This document shows positions 15,573-24,279 of a stretch of DNA of 64,000 nt, piece by piece. The stretch is taken from positions 372,001 to 436,000 of the forward strand of contig NZ_WJYA01000002.1 in the NCBI RefSeq assembly GCF_009709615.1. Direction: 5' to 3'. Origin of the DNA: Winogradskyella ouciana (GTDB lineage Bacteria > Bacteroidota > Bacteroidia > Flavobacteriales > Flavobacteriaceae). Each line of letters starts with the position of its first letter. The first letter of the stretch is position 1. A program made the translations under genes and the position numbers. The notes beneath the pieces are model-generated. The model had not been told where the DNA came from. It did not search any database and saw only the letters and a list, made by a program, of their open reading frames with translations.

Positions 15573-16217
15573 ATGGCAGATTTACATTACATCAAAAGAC
15601 CTTCTAAACTAAAGGAAAATGCACCTCTAATGATTATGTGCCATGGTTACGGAAGCGATGAAAATGATTTATTTTCTTTTGCATCAGAATTGCCAGAAGA
15701 ATTATTTATCATTTCACTACGAGCGCCTTACGTGATGCAACCCTTTGGCAATGCATGGTATGCTATAAATTTCGATGCTGAGAAAGGCAAATGGAGCGAT
15801 GATGAACAAGCCACTGAGTCGGTTGATAAAATTGCAGATTTTATAGATTATGCTTGCAAAACATATCCCGTGAATTCTGAAAATGTAACGCTTTTAGGAT
15901 TTAGCCAAGGTACAATTCTTAGCTATGCTGTGGCGCTAAATTACCCAACAAAAATTAAAAACATTGTGGCTTTGAGCGGTTACATCAACAAAGGCATTTT
16001 ACCCGATTCAATTGAAGAAAGTGAGGTTTCTCATCTCAATTTTTTCTGTTCTCATGGGTCGGCAGATCAGGTAATACCTGTGGATTGGGCAAGAAAAACA
16101 CCAGATTTTCTTACGGCTTTAAACATTAACCATACATATAAAGAATATCCCGTTGGCCATGGTGTTGCACCTCAGAATTTTTATGATTTTAAGGATTGGC
16201 TGAAAGACTATATTTAA
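15573..16217 (+). CDS. alpha/beta hydrolase, phospholipase/carboxylesterase type
   Basis: 214 residues, the usual length of the carboxylesterase/acyl-protein-thioesterase group. HGYGSDENDLFSFA forms the oxyanion region, Ser111 in GFSQG is the nucleophile, Asp165 lies in HGSADQVIP and His196 in VGHGVAP, a complete triad. No signal peptide, so cytoplasmic. It probably hydrolyses short-chain esters or acyl-thioesters; the natural substrate is unknown. Last gene of the operon that starts with the BatA-like gene. Confidence 0.85.
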   Translation: MADLHYIKRPSKLKENAPLMIMCHGYGSDENDLFSFASELPEELFIISLRAPYVMQPFGNAWYAINFDAEKGKWSDDEQATESVDKIADFIDYACKTYPVNSENVTLLGFSQGTILSYAVALNYPTKIKNIVALSGYINKGILPDSIEESEVSHLNFFCSHGSADQVIPVDWARKTPDFLTALNINHTYKEYPVGHGVAPQNFYDFKDWLKDYI

Positions 16218-16280
16218 AATATTGAATCGTAACTAATTGAGCTTCTACTGCGCTCAATCTGACATTTATTAAGTCTTGTG

Positions 16281-16787
16281 TTATGCGACCTTAGGATACA
16301 TAAAATACTCAACAAGCTTATACTTTAAATCGTTGTTCTCATCAATTTCATAGGTGATAAAGATTTCTCCCCAATATTCACCATCAGTAAAGTTTGCAAC
16401 AATCCATCTGTGATTTAAGATTCTAACTTTATTAATTAGTAACTTAGAATCTGTCATGGATACAAATGGTACAATGGGATGGTCATCACCTTCGTAATCA
16501 TTCATATTATAAAGTCCTTCTTTAATCGCATTAATTAATTGTTCGGTGTTATAACCTTGTGCTACAAAATAATCCAGAGCATTGTCATTTCGATCTATAT
16601 TAAAGTAATTCAATTCAAAATTTTGCTCTTCCAAGGCTTCGATGGTTTTTTCCTGTTCTGCAATTTCAGTCTTAAAACTATCAATGTCCTTTTCGTATTT
16701 GTCAATTATATTTTTAGAATTTACATATTGAAAAATAATGAGCAATGCCGAAAAAATAAACAGGTACATAAATAATTTACTCTTCAT
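16281..16787 (-). CDS. membrane-anchored coiled-coil protein of unknown function
   Basis: 168 residues. Residues 5-22 form a membrane anchor or uncleaved signal; residues 25-60 are a heptad-patterned coiled coil (KYEKDIDSFKTEIAEQEKTI). The remaining 110 residues are a compact, aromatic-rich domain (RILNHRWIVANFTDGEYWGE) with beta-strand character that I do not recognise. It starts 6 bp after the MBL-fold gene stop on the same strand, so the two are probably an operon. Function not assigned. Confidence 0.7.
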   Translation of the reverse strand: MKSKLFMYLFIFSALLIIFQYVNSKNIIDKYEKDIDSFKTEIAEQEKTIEALEEQNFELNYFNIDRNDNALDYFVAQGYNTEQLINAIKEGLYNMNDYEGDDHPIVPFVSMTDSKLLINKVRILNHRWIVANFTDGEYWGEIFITYEIDENNDLKYKLVEYFMYPKVA

Positions 16788-16793
16788 AATATC

Positions 16794-17555
16794 TTAAATG
16801 GTTATTTGTAAGTTATCGTATGCCAGAAAAACGTTGTCTGGCAAGTTTTGTTGTACATCATCATGAAAACCCATATGATGGCTAATATGAGTTAAATAAG
16901 CACGTTTTGGTTTTACTCGTTTAATAAAATCCAAAGCTTCTTCAAGGTTAAAATGAGATAAATGAGGCTTTATCCTAAGTGCATTAACAACGAGAACTTC
17001 TAAGTTGCTAAGCTTATCTGCCTCCATATCATGCACAAAATTCATGTCAGTGAGATAGGCAAAATCCTTAAATCGGTACCCAAATACTTGTAATTTGTGG
17101 TGCAATCCATCAATGGGAACTACATTAAGGTTACCAAGCTCAAACGGTTTGTTTTTAACTTCGTGCGTCCTAACACTCGGCACACCAGGATATTTGGCCT
17201 CGGAAGTAAAAATATAATCAAAACGTTTTTTCAAGGCTTTAAAAACTCGCTTGTGAGCGTAGAGATCAATATCACCTTGTCTAAAGAAAAATGGTCTTAT
17301 GTCATCCAAACCCATGGTATGATCTGCATGCTCATGCGTAAAGACGATACCATCAATTTTAGCAACATTTGCCTTGAGCATTTGTTGTCTAAAATCAGGA
17401 CCGCAATCAATCACATAACTAAAATTGTCCCATTCTATCAAAACCGAGACACGTAATCTTTTATCCTTTGGATTATCACTTAAACACACAGGATGTGTGC
17501 TTCCGATTATTGGAATCCCTTGTGAGGTTCCGGTGCCTAAAAATGTAATTTTCAA
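16794..17555 (-). CDS. MBL-fold metal-dependent hydrolase (PhnP-like)
   Basis: 253 residues. GTGTSQGIPIIG at the N-terminus and THEHADH (His74, His76, Asp78, His79) are the metallo-beta-lactamase metal motif; later ligands fit YLTDMNFVHD and YLTHISHHMG. The start pattern and Cys24 in HPVCLSD are those of the PhnP-like phosphodiesterase subgroup. Bacteroidota homologues are not tied to phosphonate use, so the substrate (a cyclic or small phosphodiester) is a guess. Cytoplasmic. First gene of a two-gene operon, divergent from the conserved gene at 17646. Confidence 0.85.
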   Translation of the reverse strand: MKITFLGTGTSQGIPIIGSTHPVCLSDNPKDKRLRVSVLIEWDNFSYVIDCGPDFRQQMLKANVAKIDGIVFTHEHADHTMGLDDIRPFFFRQGDIDLYAHKRVFKALKKRFDYIFTSEAKYPGVPSVRTHEVKNKPFELGNLNVVPIDGLHHKLQVFGYRFKDFAYLTDMNFVHDMEADKLSNLEVLVVNALRIKPHLSHFNLEEALDFIKRVKPKRAYLTHISHHMGFHDDVQQNLPDNVFLAYDNLQITI

Positions 17556-17590
17556 GGGTGTTAAGTTTATAACAAAAGTAAGCTTATTTT

Positions 17591-17620
17591 TTTGTTTGCG
17601 ATACTAAATTAATACCTTTG
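17591..17620 (+). promoter_or_regulatory. Bacteroidota-type promoter TTTG-N18-TACCTTTG
   Basis: TTTG at 17591-17594 and TACCTTTG at 17613-17620 fit the -33/-7 consensus TTTG/TAnnTTTG of the Bacteroidota primary sigma factor, with an 18-bp spacer. The start codon at 17646 is 25 bp downstream. It is the best match I saw in the window. Confidence 0.75.
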
Positions 17621-17645
17621 CTAAAACGATGCAAACCCAATATCC

Positions 17646-19097
17646 ATGGAAGAAATAACGTATATAGGCGACTCGGAATTTGAAAACATTCCCTCCCTCA
17701 AGGACAAAGCCTTACGTATTAATCTCAATAAAGACATTTACGGAACTTTTGCCGAAATAGGTGCAGGCCAAGAAACTGTACGCCAATTTTTTAGAGCAGG
17801 TGGTGCTTCAGGTACCATTGCAAAAACAATGTCTGCATATGACAAAGACTTTAGTGATGCTATTTATGGTATTGAGGATGACAAGCGGTATGTAACAGAA
17901 GCTAGACTTCAAAAAATGCTCAATCATGAGGTTGAACTAATTGAGCAACGAATCGTTAGGGAAAAGCATCCAAGCAAGATCTTCTTCGCTTATGCCAATA
18001 CAGTTGCTACAATTGATTTTGCAAAGAAATACAAAGGTCATGGTTGGGTTGGTATAAAATATCAGGTAGCACCTGACCAAGCTTATAATGATATTTTACT
18101 TCACATTCGCTTTAAAGAAAATGATGCGCGATTACAACAGGAGACACTTGGTAAACTAGGAACTAATTTAATTTATGGTGCCTTTTACAAATACAATCAA
18201 CCACGAAAATTATTACGCTATTTATATGATCATTTAGATAAAGACCAACTTGAAATAGACACGATAAATTTCTCTGGACCTGTTTTTAAGGATGTAGATA
18301 ACAGATTAATGAGTTTACAGCTAGTTAAAAACGGAATGACAGATGCTGTAATGTTTGCACCAGATGGAAACAATGTACTGCCTGCTCGTGTACTGTATAA
18401 AAAGAATATCCTTGCTTTAAGAGGTAGTTTTAGACCTGTTACCAAAGTGAATATGGATATGTATGAGAAATCATACGATATGTTCATAAAAGAGAATAAG
18501 GTTGATAAGGACAATACTCAAGTCATTTTTGAGATTACATTATCCAATTTAAGAGCAGAAGGTAAAATTGATGAGCAAGATTTTATGGATAGAGCAAAAT
18601 TATTATGCTCTCTAGGTCAGACGGTTTTGATATCCAATTTTCAGGAATATTATAAACTGGTTGAATATTTCTCTCAATATTCAAAAAACCGGATGGGACT
18701 TGCGATGGGTGTCAACAATCTCATTGACATTTTTGATGAAAAGTACTATCGCCATTTAAGTGGTGGGATTTTGGAAGCCTTCGGTAAATTATTCTATAAA
18801 GATTTGCGAGTATACCTCTACCCAATGCAAAATGATGATGGCAGCTTAACCAATAGTGAAAACCTTAAGGTACACCCTCGTATGAAAGAGCTTTACAAGT
18901 TCTTTAAATACAATGGTAAGGTTGTGGATATTACTGATTTTGATACCTCAAACCTAGCCGTATTCTCTAGAACGGTCCTTAAAATGATTGCAGATGGCGA
19001 AGATGGTTGGGAAGAAATGCTTCCTGAAGGTGTTTCAAACTTAATTAAGGAAAAGAGTTTATTTGGATACGAATCTGAAGAGGTGATGCACAAATAA
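17646..19097 (+). CDS. conserved Bacteroidota protein of unknown function (about 483 aa)
   Basis: A long soluble protein with no signal peptide or membrane segment. The N-terminus LKDKALRINLNKDIYGTFAEIGAGQ and FFRAGGASGTIAKTMSAYDK is highly characteristic of a family widespread in Bacteroidota. Homologues are, as I recall, sometimes labelled nicotinate-nucleotide adenylyltransferase, but no HxGH nucleotidyltransferase signature is present here, so I do not repeat that name. It has a strong consensus promoter and its own terminator (19119-19166), suggesting a well-expressed single gene with a core cellular role. Confidence 0.85.
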   Translation: MEEITYIGDSEFENIPSLKDKALRINLNKDIYGTFAEIGAGQETVRQFFRAGGASGTIAKTMSAYDKDFSDAIYGIEDDKRYVTEARLQKMLNHEVELIEQRIVREKHPSKIFFAYANTVATIDFAKKYKGHGWVGIKYQVAPDQAYNDILLHIRFKENDARLQQETLGKLGTNLIYGAFYKYNQPRKLLRYLYDHLDKDQLEIDTINFSGPVFKDVDNRLMSLQLVKNGMTDAVMFAPDGNNVLPARVLYKKNILALRGSFRPVTKVNMDMYEKSYDMFIKENKVDKDNTQVIFEITLSNLRAEGKIDEQDFMDRAKLLCSLGQTVLISNFQEYYKLVEYFSQYSKNRMGLAMGVNNLIDIFDEKYYRHLSGGILEAFGKLFYKDLRVYLYPMQNDDGSLTNSENLKVHPRMKELYKFFKYNGKVVDITDFDTSNLAVFSRTVLKMIADGEDGWEEMLPEGVSNLIKEKSLFGYESEEVMHK

Positions 19098-19118
19098 AAT
19101 TGCAAAATCTAAAATTTT

Positions 19119-19166
19119 AAAGCGACTCTTTCATTAGACAAAATATTGAAAAAGTCGCTTTTTATT
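19119..19166. terminator. rho-independent terminator
   Basis: AAAGCGACT (19119-19127) pairs with AGTCGCTTT (19153-19161), followed by a T-rich tract. It lies between convergent genes and can serve both the gene at 17646-19097 and bcp. Confidence 0.8.
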
Positions 19167-19180
19167 ATTTTAACAACAAT

Positions 19181-19636
19181 CTACTCTGAAAGAATCTGAG
19201 ATGTATGCGCTTTGGTCTTCACCTTAGTAATCACATCTTCTATTATACCATTTTCATCAATAATAAAAGTGGTTCTATGAATACCATCATATTCTCTGCC
19301 CATAAACTTCTTTGGTCCCCAAACTCCAAACGCTTCAATTACGTTTTTGTCTTCATCTGCCAAAAGTGGATATTGAAATCCATACTTATTTTTAAAATTA
19401 GACTGACGTTTGGCACTATCGGCACTTACTCCTAAAATTTCATATCCTTTTGACTTAAACCTATCGTAGTTTTCATTAAGGTTACAAGCTTCAGCTGTAC
19501 ATCCAGGTGTGCTCGCCTTTGGATAAAAGAAAACCACTAACTTTTTACCTTTATAATCTGATAAAGAAACCGTATTGCCTTTTTCGTCTTTTGCTGAAAA
19601 ATCTGGCGCTTTATCTCCTTCTTTTAAATGTGTCAT
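19181..19636 (-). CDS. bcp: thioredoxin-dependent thiol peroxidase (Bcp-type peroxiredoxin)
   Basis: 151 residues, the standard length of BCP/PrxQ. FFYPKASTPGCTAEACNL holds the peroxidatic Cys46 and, five residues on, the resolving Cys51, typical of the alpha-type atypical two-Cys subgroup. The N-terminus (EGDKAPDFSAKDEKGNTVSLSDYKGK) is canonical. It reduces hydrogen peroxide and organic hydroperoxides in the cytoplasm using thioredoxin. Divergent from nth with 38 bp between starts, a spacing that could let one regulator act on both an oxidant-defence and a base-excision-repair gene. Confidence 0.95.
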   Translation of the reverse strand: MTHLKEGDKAPDFSAKDEKGNTVSLSDYKGKKLVVFFYPKASTPGCTAEACNLNENYDRFKSKGYEILGVSADSAKRQSNFKNKYGFQYPLLADEDKNVIEAFGVWGPKKFMGREYDGIHRTTFIIDENGIIEDVITKVKTKAHTSQILSE

Positions 19637-19674
19637 AATTGCTTAAATTTGTGTTTCTGTAAAAATACAGCGAA

Positions 19675-20337
19675 ATGACCAAACAAGAAAAGGTAAACTT
19701 TGTTATCAATACTTTGGATAAATTATATCCGCAAATTCCCATTCCATTAGACCATAAAGATCCTTATACCTTATTAATAGCAGTATTGATGTCTGCACAG
19801 AGTACTGATGTGCGTGTTAATCAAATCACGCCTTTATTATTTGAGCGGGCGGACAATCCTTATGACATGATTAAATTGAGTGTCGAAGAAATTAGAGAAA
19901 TTATAAAACCAGTAGGATTGTCTCCAATGAAAAGCAAAGGTATTTATGGCTTATCACATATTCTAATTGATAAACATAATGGCAAAGTCCCACAGACTTA
20001 TGAAGAGCTCGAAGCCTTGCCAGCTGTCGGTCATAAAACAGCTGCAGTTGTATTGTCTCAGGCATTTGGGATTCCTGCCTTTCCTGTTGATACGCACATT
20101 CATCGTCTAATGTACCGTTGGAATTTAAGCAATGGTAAAAATGTAGTACAAACCGAAAAAGATGCCAAACGCTTGTTCCCAAAAGAACTTTGGAATGATC
20201 TACACCTTCAGATTATATGGTATGGTCGTGAATATTCACCTGCTCGTGGCTGGAATTTGGAAAAAGACATCATTACCAAAACCATTGGACGGAAATCGGT
20301 ATTAGACGAGTACTATAAAAAGCAAAAAAAATCCTGA
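19675..20337 (+). CDS. nth: endonuclease III (DNA glycosylase/AP lyase) without the Fe-S cysteines
   Basis: 220 residues. The helix-hairpin-helix motif LPAVGHKTAAVVLSQAFG supplies catalytic Lys121 and VDTHIHRL supplies catalytic Asp139, so glycosylase/AP-lyase chemistry on oxidised pyrimidines is expected. The C-terminal part, IIWYGREYSPARGWNLEKDI to the end, contains no cysteine, so the [4Fe-4S] loop (Cx6Cx2Cx5C) of E. coli Nth is missing. The stop codon lies inside the terminator stem at 20330-20355. Confidence 0.9.
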   Translation: MTKQEKVNFVINTLDKLYPQIPIPLDHKDPYTLLIAVLMSAQSTDVRVNQITPLLFERADNPYDMIKLSVEEIREIIKPVGLSPMKSKGIYGLSHILIDKHNGKVPQTYEELEALPAVGHKTAAVVLSQAFGIPAFPVDTHIHRLMYRWNLSNGKNVVQTEKDAKRLFPKELWNDLHLQIIWYGREYSPARGWNLEKDIITKTIGRKSVLDEYYKKQKKS

Positions 20338-20360
20338 TTCGTAAAAATCAGGATTCTTTT
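20330..20360. terminator. bidirectional terminator overlapping the nth stop codon
   Basis: AATCCTGATT (20330-20339) pairs with AATCAGGATT (20346-20355). CTTTT follows on the plus strand and a run of eight T on the minus strand. It serves nth and the small gene and ECF sigma gene on the other strand. Confidence 0.8.
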
Positions 20361-20365
20361 CCAAC

Positions 20366-20509
20366 TTAATTTAGAAGTGCTTCAAACTTCAATTTATTAT
20401 AATTTATAACACTTAAAGCCTTTGAGTAATTCAAAAGGAAACTCACGGTCTCATCTTTTGGATGCAGGTTGTTTTTTTTTGGGGAAGCGTTAGAGTAAAT
20501 TTTTTCCAT
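20366..20509 (-). CDS. 47-residue protein encoded just downstream of the ECF sigma gene
   Basis: An open frame from ATG 20509 to TAA 20366 encodes a polar protein starting MEKIYSNASPKKNNL, with ETVSFLLNYSKALSVI in the middle and ending KLKFEALLN. It begins 59 bp after the sigma-factor stop on the same strand, ends directly before a strong terminator and fills the gap exactly, so it is very likely translated. Residues about 22-47 could form one amphipathic helix; no signal or membrane segment. No function is known to me; position suggests a link with the sigma factor, perhaps as a regulator. Confidence 0.7.
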   Translation of the reverse strand: MEKIYSNASPKKNNLHPKDETVSFLLNYSKALSVINYNKLKFEALLN

Positions 20510-20568
20510 ATTACCAGTTTTGGATTTGTTATATGGATTAAAAACGCACCTTAAAACACTTTATTGTA

Positions 20569-21153
20569 TCAATTCGTTAAAACGATATTATTTTGTTCTA
20601 TAACTTTACGCATATTAATAAGCGCATAACGCATTCTACCTAATGCCGTATTAATACTTACACCTGTACGTTCTGAGATTTCCTTAAAGCTCATATCTTG
20701 GTACATACGCATTATAAGCACTTGCTTTTGGTCTTCTGGAAGTTCTTCGATAACGCGTCTTACGTCTGACTCCACCTGATCTTTAATCATGCTTTTTTCA
20801 GCATTTAAGCTAGAATCGCTTAAAACAGAAAATATACTAAACTCACCAGCATTGTCAAACTTTGGCATTCGGCTGTTCTTCCTAAAGTGATCGATAACCA
20901 AATTGTGGGCAATACGCATCACCCAAGGTAAAAATTTACCCTCTTCGTTATATTTACCACGTTTTAAGGTTCTAATGACCTTAATAAAGGTATCCTGAAA
21001 AACATCTTCTGTGATGTCTCTATCATAAACCTTAGAATAAATAAAACTATAGATTTTCTGTTTGTGCCTGCCTATCAATATGGCAAGGGCGTTCTCGTCT
21101 CCTTTAATATAGTTGCTGACCAACTCTGCGTCTTGGATAAGTTCTTTTTTCAT
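20569..21153 (-). CDS. ECF-type RNA polymerase sigma factor
   Basis: 194 residues from ATG 21153; a frame extended to 21192 adds 13 residues that do not look like sigma sequence. Region 2 (about 10-80) includes YDRDITEDVFQDTFIKVIRTL and FLPWVMRIAHNLVIDHFRK. Region 4 (about 125-180) includes LPEDQKQVLIMRMYQDMSFKEISERTGVSINTALGRMRYAL with the helix-turn-helix. No anti-sigma gene is adjacent; the next gene on the strand is the 47-residue protein. It probably drives a regulon in response to an unknown cue. Confidence 0.9.
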   Translation of the reverse strand: MKKELIQDAELVSNYIKGDENALAILIGRHKQKIYSFIYSKVYDRDITEDVFQDTFIKVIRTLKRGKYNEEGKFLPWVMRIAHNLVIDHFRKNSRMPKFDNAGEFSIFSVLSDSSLNAEKSMIKDQVESDVRRVIEELPEDQKQVLIMRMYQDMSFKEISERTGVSINTALGRMRYALINMRKVIEQNNIVLTN

Positions 21154-21330
21154 AATATTACTCTTAGTAGTAAGAAGCGGACTTCTTAGCAAGGGGTTAA
21201 AATTTTCTAAAGTAATATTATGCTATACGCAGTTGTTTTTTAAATGATTATGCTTCAAATATAACAACAATCATTCCGAAAAAGCAAAAAATATTACCAA
21301 ATTTTAACATTTTATCGGAAAAAATGTTCC

Positions 21331-21361
21331 TTTAATAGATGGATAAGATGTAGTATCTTTG
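21331..21361 (+). promoter_or_regulatory. probable promoter of uvrA
   Basis: TATCTTTG at 21354-21361 matches the -7 consensus TAnnTTTG, and TTTA at 21331-21334 is one base off TTTG, with a 19-bp spacer. The uvrA ATG is 24 bp downstream. Confidence 0.5.
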
Positions 21362-21385
21362 CGAAATTAGATTCTCAAAAATCCT

Positions 21386-24175
21386 ATGAACACTACTATT
21401 TTAGACGTAAATCCGAAAGAAAATATCATCATAAAAGGAGCAAAATTGCATAATCTCAAAAATGTTGATGTTGTTATTCCTAGAAATAAATTAGTGGTTA
21501 TTACAGGGTTATCTGGCTCAGGTAAGTCGAGTTTAGCATTTGATACCTTATATGCTGAGGGCCAGAGACGTTATGTTGAAAGTTTGAGTAGTTATGCGCG
21601 TCAGTTTTTGGGACGATTAAATAAGCCAAAAGTAGATTATATTAAAGGCATCGCACCTGCTATTGCCATTGAGCAAAAAGTGAATTCAACAAACCCACGT
21701 TCAACAGTTGGTACTACAACAGAAATTTACGATTACCTAAAATTATTATTTGCCAGAATTGGTAAAACCTACTCTCCTATTTCTGGTGATTTGGTAAAAA
21801 AACATAGAGTCACTGATGTCATAGATTATATTTCAAAATTTGAGGAAGGTTCAAAACTATTATTGTTATCACCTATTATTTTAGAAAAAGACCGAACAGT
21901 TGAAAACAAATTGCAAACACTTCAGCAACAAGGTTATGCAAGAGTTAAAGTTAAGGATGAAGTTTTGCGCATCGATGATGCCTTGAAGCAGAATATTAAA
22001 TCAGCAAAAGACCTTTACCTCGTTGTCGATAGAATTGTATATAAAGACGATGAAGATTTTCTCAACCGACTGGCAGATGCCATTGAGACCGCTTTTTTTG
22101 AAGGAGTAGGTACATGCATTGTTGAATCGCTTTCAGACGGAAAGCAGACTACTTTCAACAATAAATTTGAATTGGATGGCATGACTTTTCTTGAACCCAA
22201 CGCTCACCTTTTCAGCTTTAATAACCCTTATGGAGCTTGTCCTAAATGCGAAGGTTATGGTGATGTTATAGGTATAGATGAAGATTTAGTAGTGCCAAAC
22301 ACAGCATTGTCGGTTTACGAAAATGCCATTTTTCCTTGGCGAGGTGAAAGTATGAGCTGGTACAGAGATCAACTGGTGAATAATTCACATAAGTTCGATT
22401 TCCCTATTCACAAACCTTATTTTGAATTGAGCCCAGAACACAAAGCGTTAATTTGGTCTGGTAATCAATATTTTGAAGGATTAGATAATTTCTTTGCCGA
22501 ACTAGAATCTAAAGCTTATAAAATTCAAAATCGTGTGATGTTGTCACGCTATCGTGGCAAAACCAAATGTAATGTTTGTAAAGGCAAACGCTTACGCGAA
22601 GAAGCGGGTTATGTAAAAATCAACGATGCCACGATTACGGATTTGGTGGATTTACCATTAAACGATCTGGCTGAGTTTTTTAAGAATTTAGAGCTAAACG
22701 AATACGAAGCTAAAATTGCCAAACGCTTACTGACCGAAATCAACACAAGACTCGAATTTCTCTCAAATGTTGGATTGAACTATTTGACACTAAATAGAAA
22801 ATCCAACACGCTATCTGGTGGTGAGAGTCAACGTATCAACCTAGCCACATCACTTGGTAGTAGCTTGGTTGGGTCCATGTATATTTTAGATGAGCCAAGT
22901 ATTGGTTTGCATCCAAAGGATACGGAACGCTTAATTTCAGTTTTAAAATCTTTGCGCGACTTGGGCAATACCGTTATCGTTGTTGAGCACGATGAAGACA
23001 TAATGAAAGCTGCCGATGAAATCATAGACATTGGCCCTGAAGCTGGTACGTTTGGTGGAGAGGTAGTTGCTACTGGAGAGTTTAAAGATATTTTGGTGTC
23101 TGATACCTTAACGGCAAAATATCTGAATGGGCAATTAGAAATTAAAGTGCCTGAAAAACGAAGAACATCCAAATACCATATTGACATTATTGGAGCACGT
23201 GAGAATAATCTTAAAAATATAGACGTTACATTTCCTCTGGAAATGCTCACCATCGTTACTGGTGTTTCTGGTAGTGGAAAAAGTACTTTGGTGAAAAAGA
23301 TTTTATTTCCTGCCATACAGAAGAAATTAACAGGGTTTAGTGATAAGGCTGGTCAGTTTACAGAAATGAAAGGGAATCATAGTAACGTTCAGCATGTAGA
23401 ATTTGTAGACCAAAATCCAATAGGTCGCTCGTCGCGCTCCAATCCTGTGACTTACATTAAAGCCTACGATGACATCAGAGCGTTATTTGCATCTCAAAAA
23501 TTGAGCAAGATTAGAAATTATGCAGCCAAGCATTTTAGTTTTAACGTCGATGGTGGACGTTGCGAAACCTGTAAAGGTGAAGGAGAAGTGACTATTGAAA
23601 TGCAGTTTATGGCAGATGTCCATCTTACCTGTGATACTTGTAACGGTAAGCGATTTAAGAAAGAAGTATTGGAAGTCACTTTTGAAGGTAAATCCATTGA
23701 CGATATTCTTAATATGACGATTGATGATGCCATTGATTTCTTTAAAACCTACAAGCAAGACAAAATTCATAAGAAACTACAGCCACTACAAGACGTAGGT
23801 TTAGGCTACGTTACTTTGGGTCAGTCCTCTTCTACCCTTTCTGGCGGTGAGGCACAACGTATAAAGCTGGCAACGTTCTTAGGTAAAGGTAGCAAAAGTG
23901 ATAACGCCTTATTCATCTTTGACGAACCAACGACAGGCTTACATTTTCATGATATACAGAAACTATTAAAATCTTTTCAAGCATTAATCGCAAAAGGACA
24001 TTCTATAATTGTTATTGAGCACAATATCGATTTGATAAAATGTGCGGACTATATCATTGATTTAGGACCAGAGGGTGGAAAACAGGGAGGTCATCTAGTG
24101 GCTTTTGGTACTCCAGAAGAACTCGTAAAGAACGATAGTTCGATTACTGGGAGATACTTAGTTGATAAGCTTTAA
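21386..24175 (+). CDS. uvrA: excinuclease ABC subunit A
   Basis: 929 residues, full length for UvrA. Two ABC ATPase modules: first Walker A GLSGSGKSSLAF near residue 42 with signature NTLSGGESQR, and second Walker A GVSGSGKSTLV with signature STLSGGEAQR. Zinc-binding cysteine clusters are present (CPKCEGYG; CNVCKGKR; CETCKGEGEV with CDTCNGKR). UvrA dimers recognise bulky DNA lesions and load UvrB in nucleotide excision repair. It is single, with a probable promoter 24 bp upstream; uvrB and uvrC are not in the window. Confidence 0.97.
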   Translation: MNTTILDVNPKENIIIKGAKLHNLKNVDVVIPRNKLVVITGLSGSGKSSLAFDTLYAEGQRRYVESLSSYARQFLGRLNKPKVDYIKGIAPAIAIEQKVNSTNPRSTVGTTTEIYDYLKLLFARIGKTYSPISGDLVKKHRVTDVIDYISKFEEGSKLLLLSPIILEKDRTVENKLQTLQQQGYARVKVKDEVLRIDDALKQNIKSAKDLYLVVDRIVYKDDEDFLNRLADAIETAFFEGVGTCIVESLSDGKQTTFNNKFELDGMTFLEPNAHLFSFNNPYGACPKCEGYGDVIGIDEDLVVPNTALSVYENAIFPWRGESMSWYRDQLVNNSHKFDFPIHKPYFELSPEHKALIWSGNQYFEGLDNFFAELESKAYKIQNRVMLSRYRGKTKCNVCKGKRLREEAGYVKINDATITDLVDLPLNDLAEFFKNLELNEYEAKIAKRLLTEINTRLEFLSNVGLNYLTLNRKSNTLSGGESQRINLATSLGSSLVGSMYILDEPSIGLHPKDTERLISVLKSLRDLGNTVIVVEHDEDIMKAADEIIDIGPEAGTFGGEVVATGEFKDILVSDTLTAKYLNGQLEIKVPEKRRTSKYHIDIIGARENNLKNIDVTFPLEMLTIVTGVSGSGKSTLVKKILFPAIQKKLTGFSDKAGQFTEMKGNHSNVQHVEFVDQNPIGRSSRSNPVTYIKAYDDIRALFASQKLSKIRNYAAKHFSFNVDGGRCETCKGEGEVTIEMQFMADVHLTCDTCNGKRFKKEVLEVTFEGKSIDDILNMTIDDAIDFFKTYKQDKIHKKLQPLQDVGLGYVTLGQSSSTLSGGEAQRIKLATFLGKGSKSDNALFIFDEPTTGLHFHDIQKLLKSFQALIAKGHSIIVIEHNIDLIKCADYIIDLGPEGGKQGGHLVAFGTPEELVKNDSSITGRYLVDKL

Positions 24176-24279
24176 CCTAGATATTAGTCTAAAATTAACC
24201 TAAAAGGATAAGGGATAAATTATTTCGTTTAATTTTCATTTTGTAAATTGTAAACAGCTATTAACCAATTTTTTACAAA

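Noticed and set aside
17646..19097. Label as nicotinate-nucleotide adenylyltransferase
   Set aside because: No HxGH or related nucleotidyltransferase motif is visible; left as unknown.
22828..23316. 162-codon frame opposite uvrA
   Set aside because: Antisense of conserved UvrA codons; the uvrA frame is certain.
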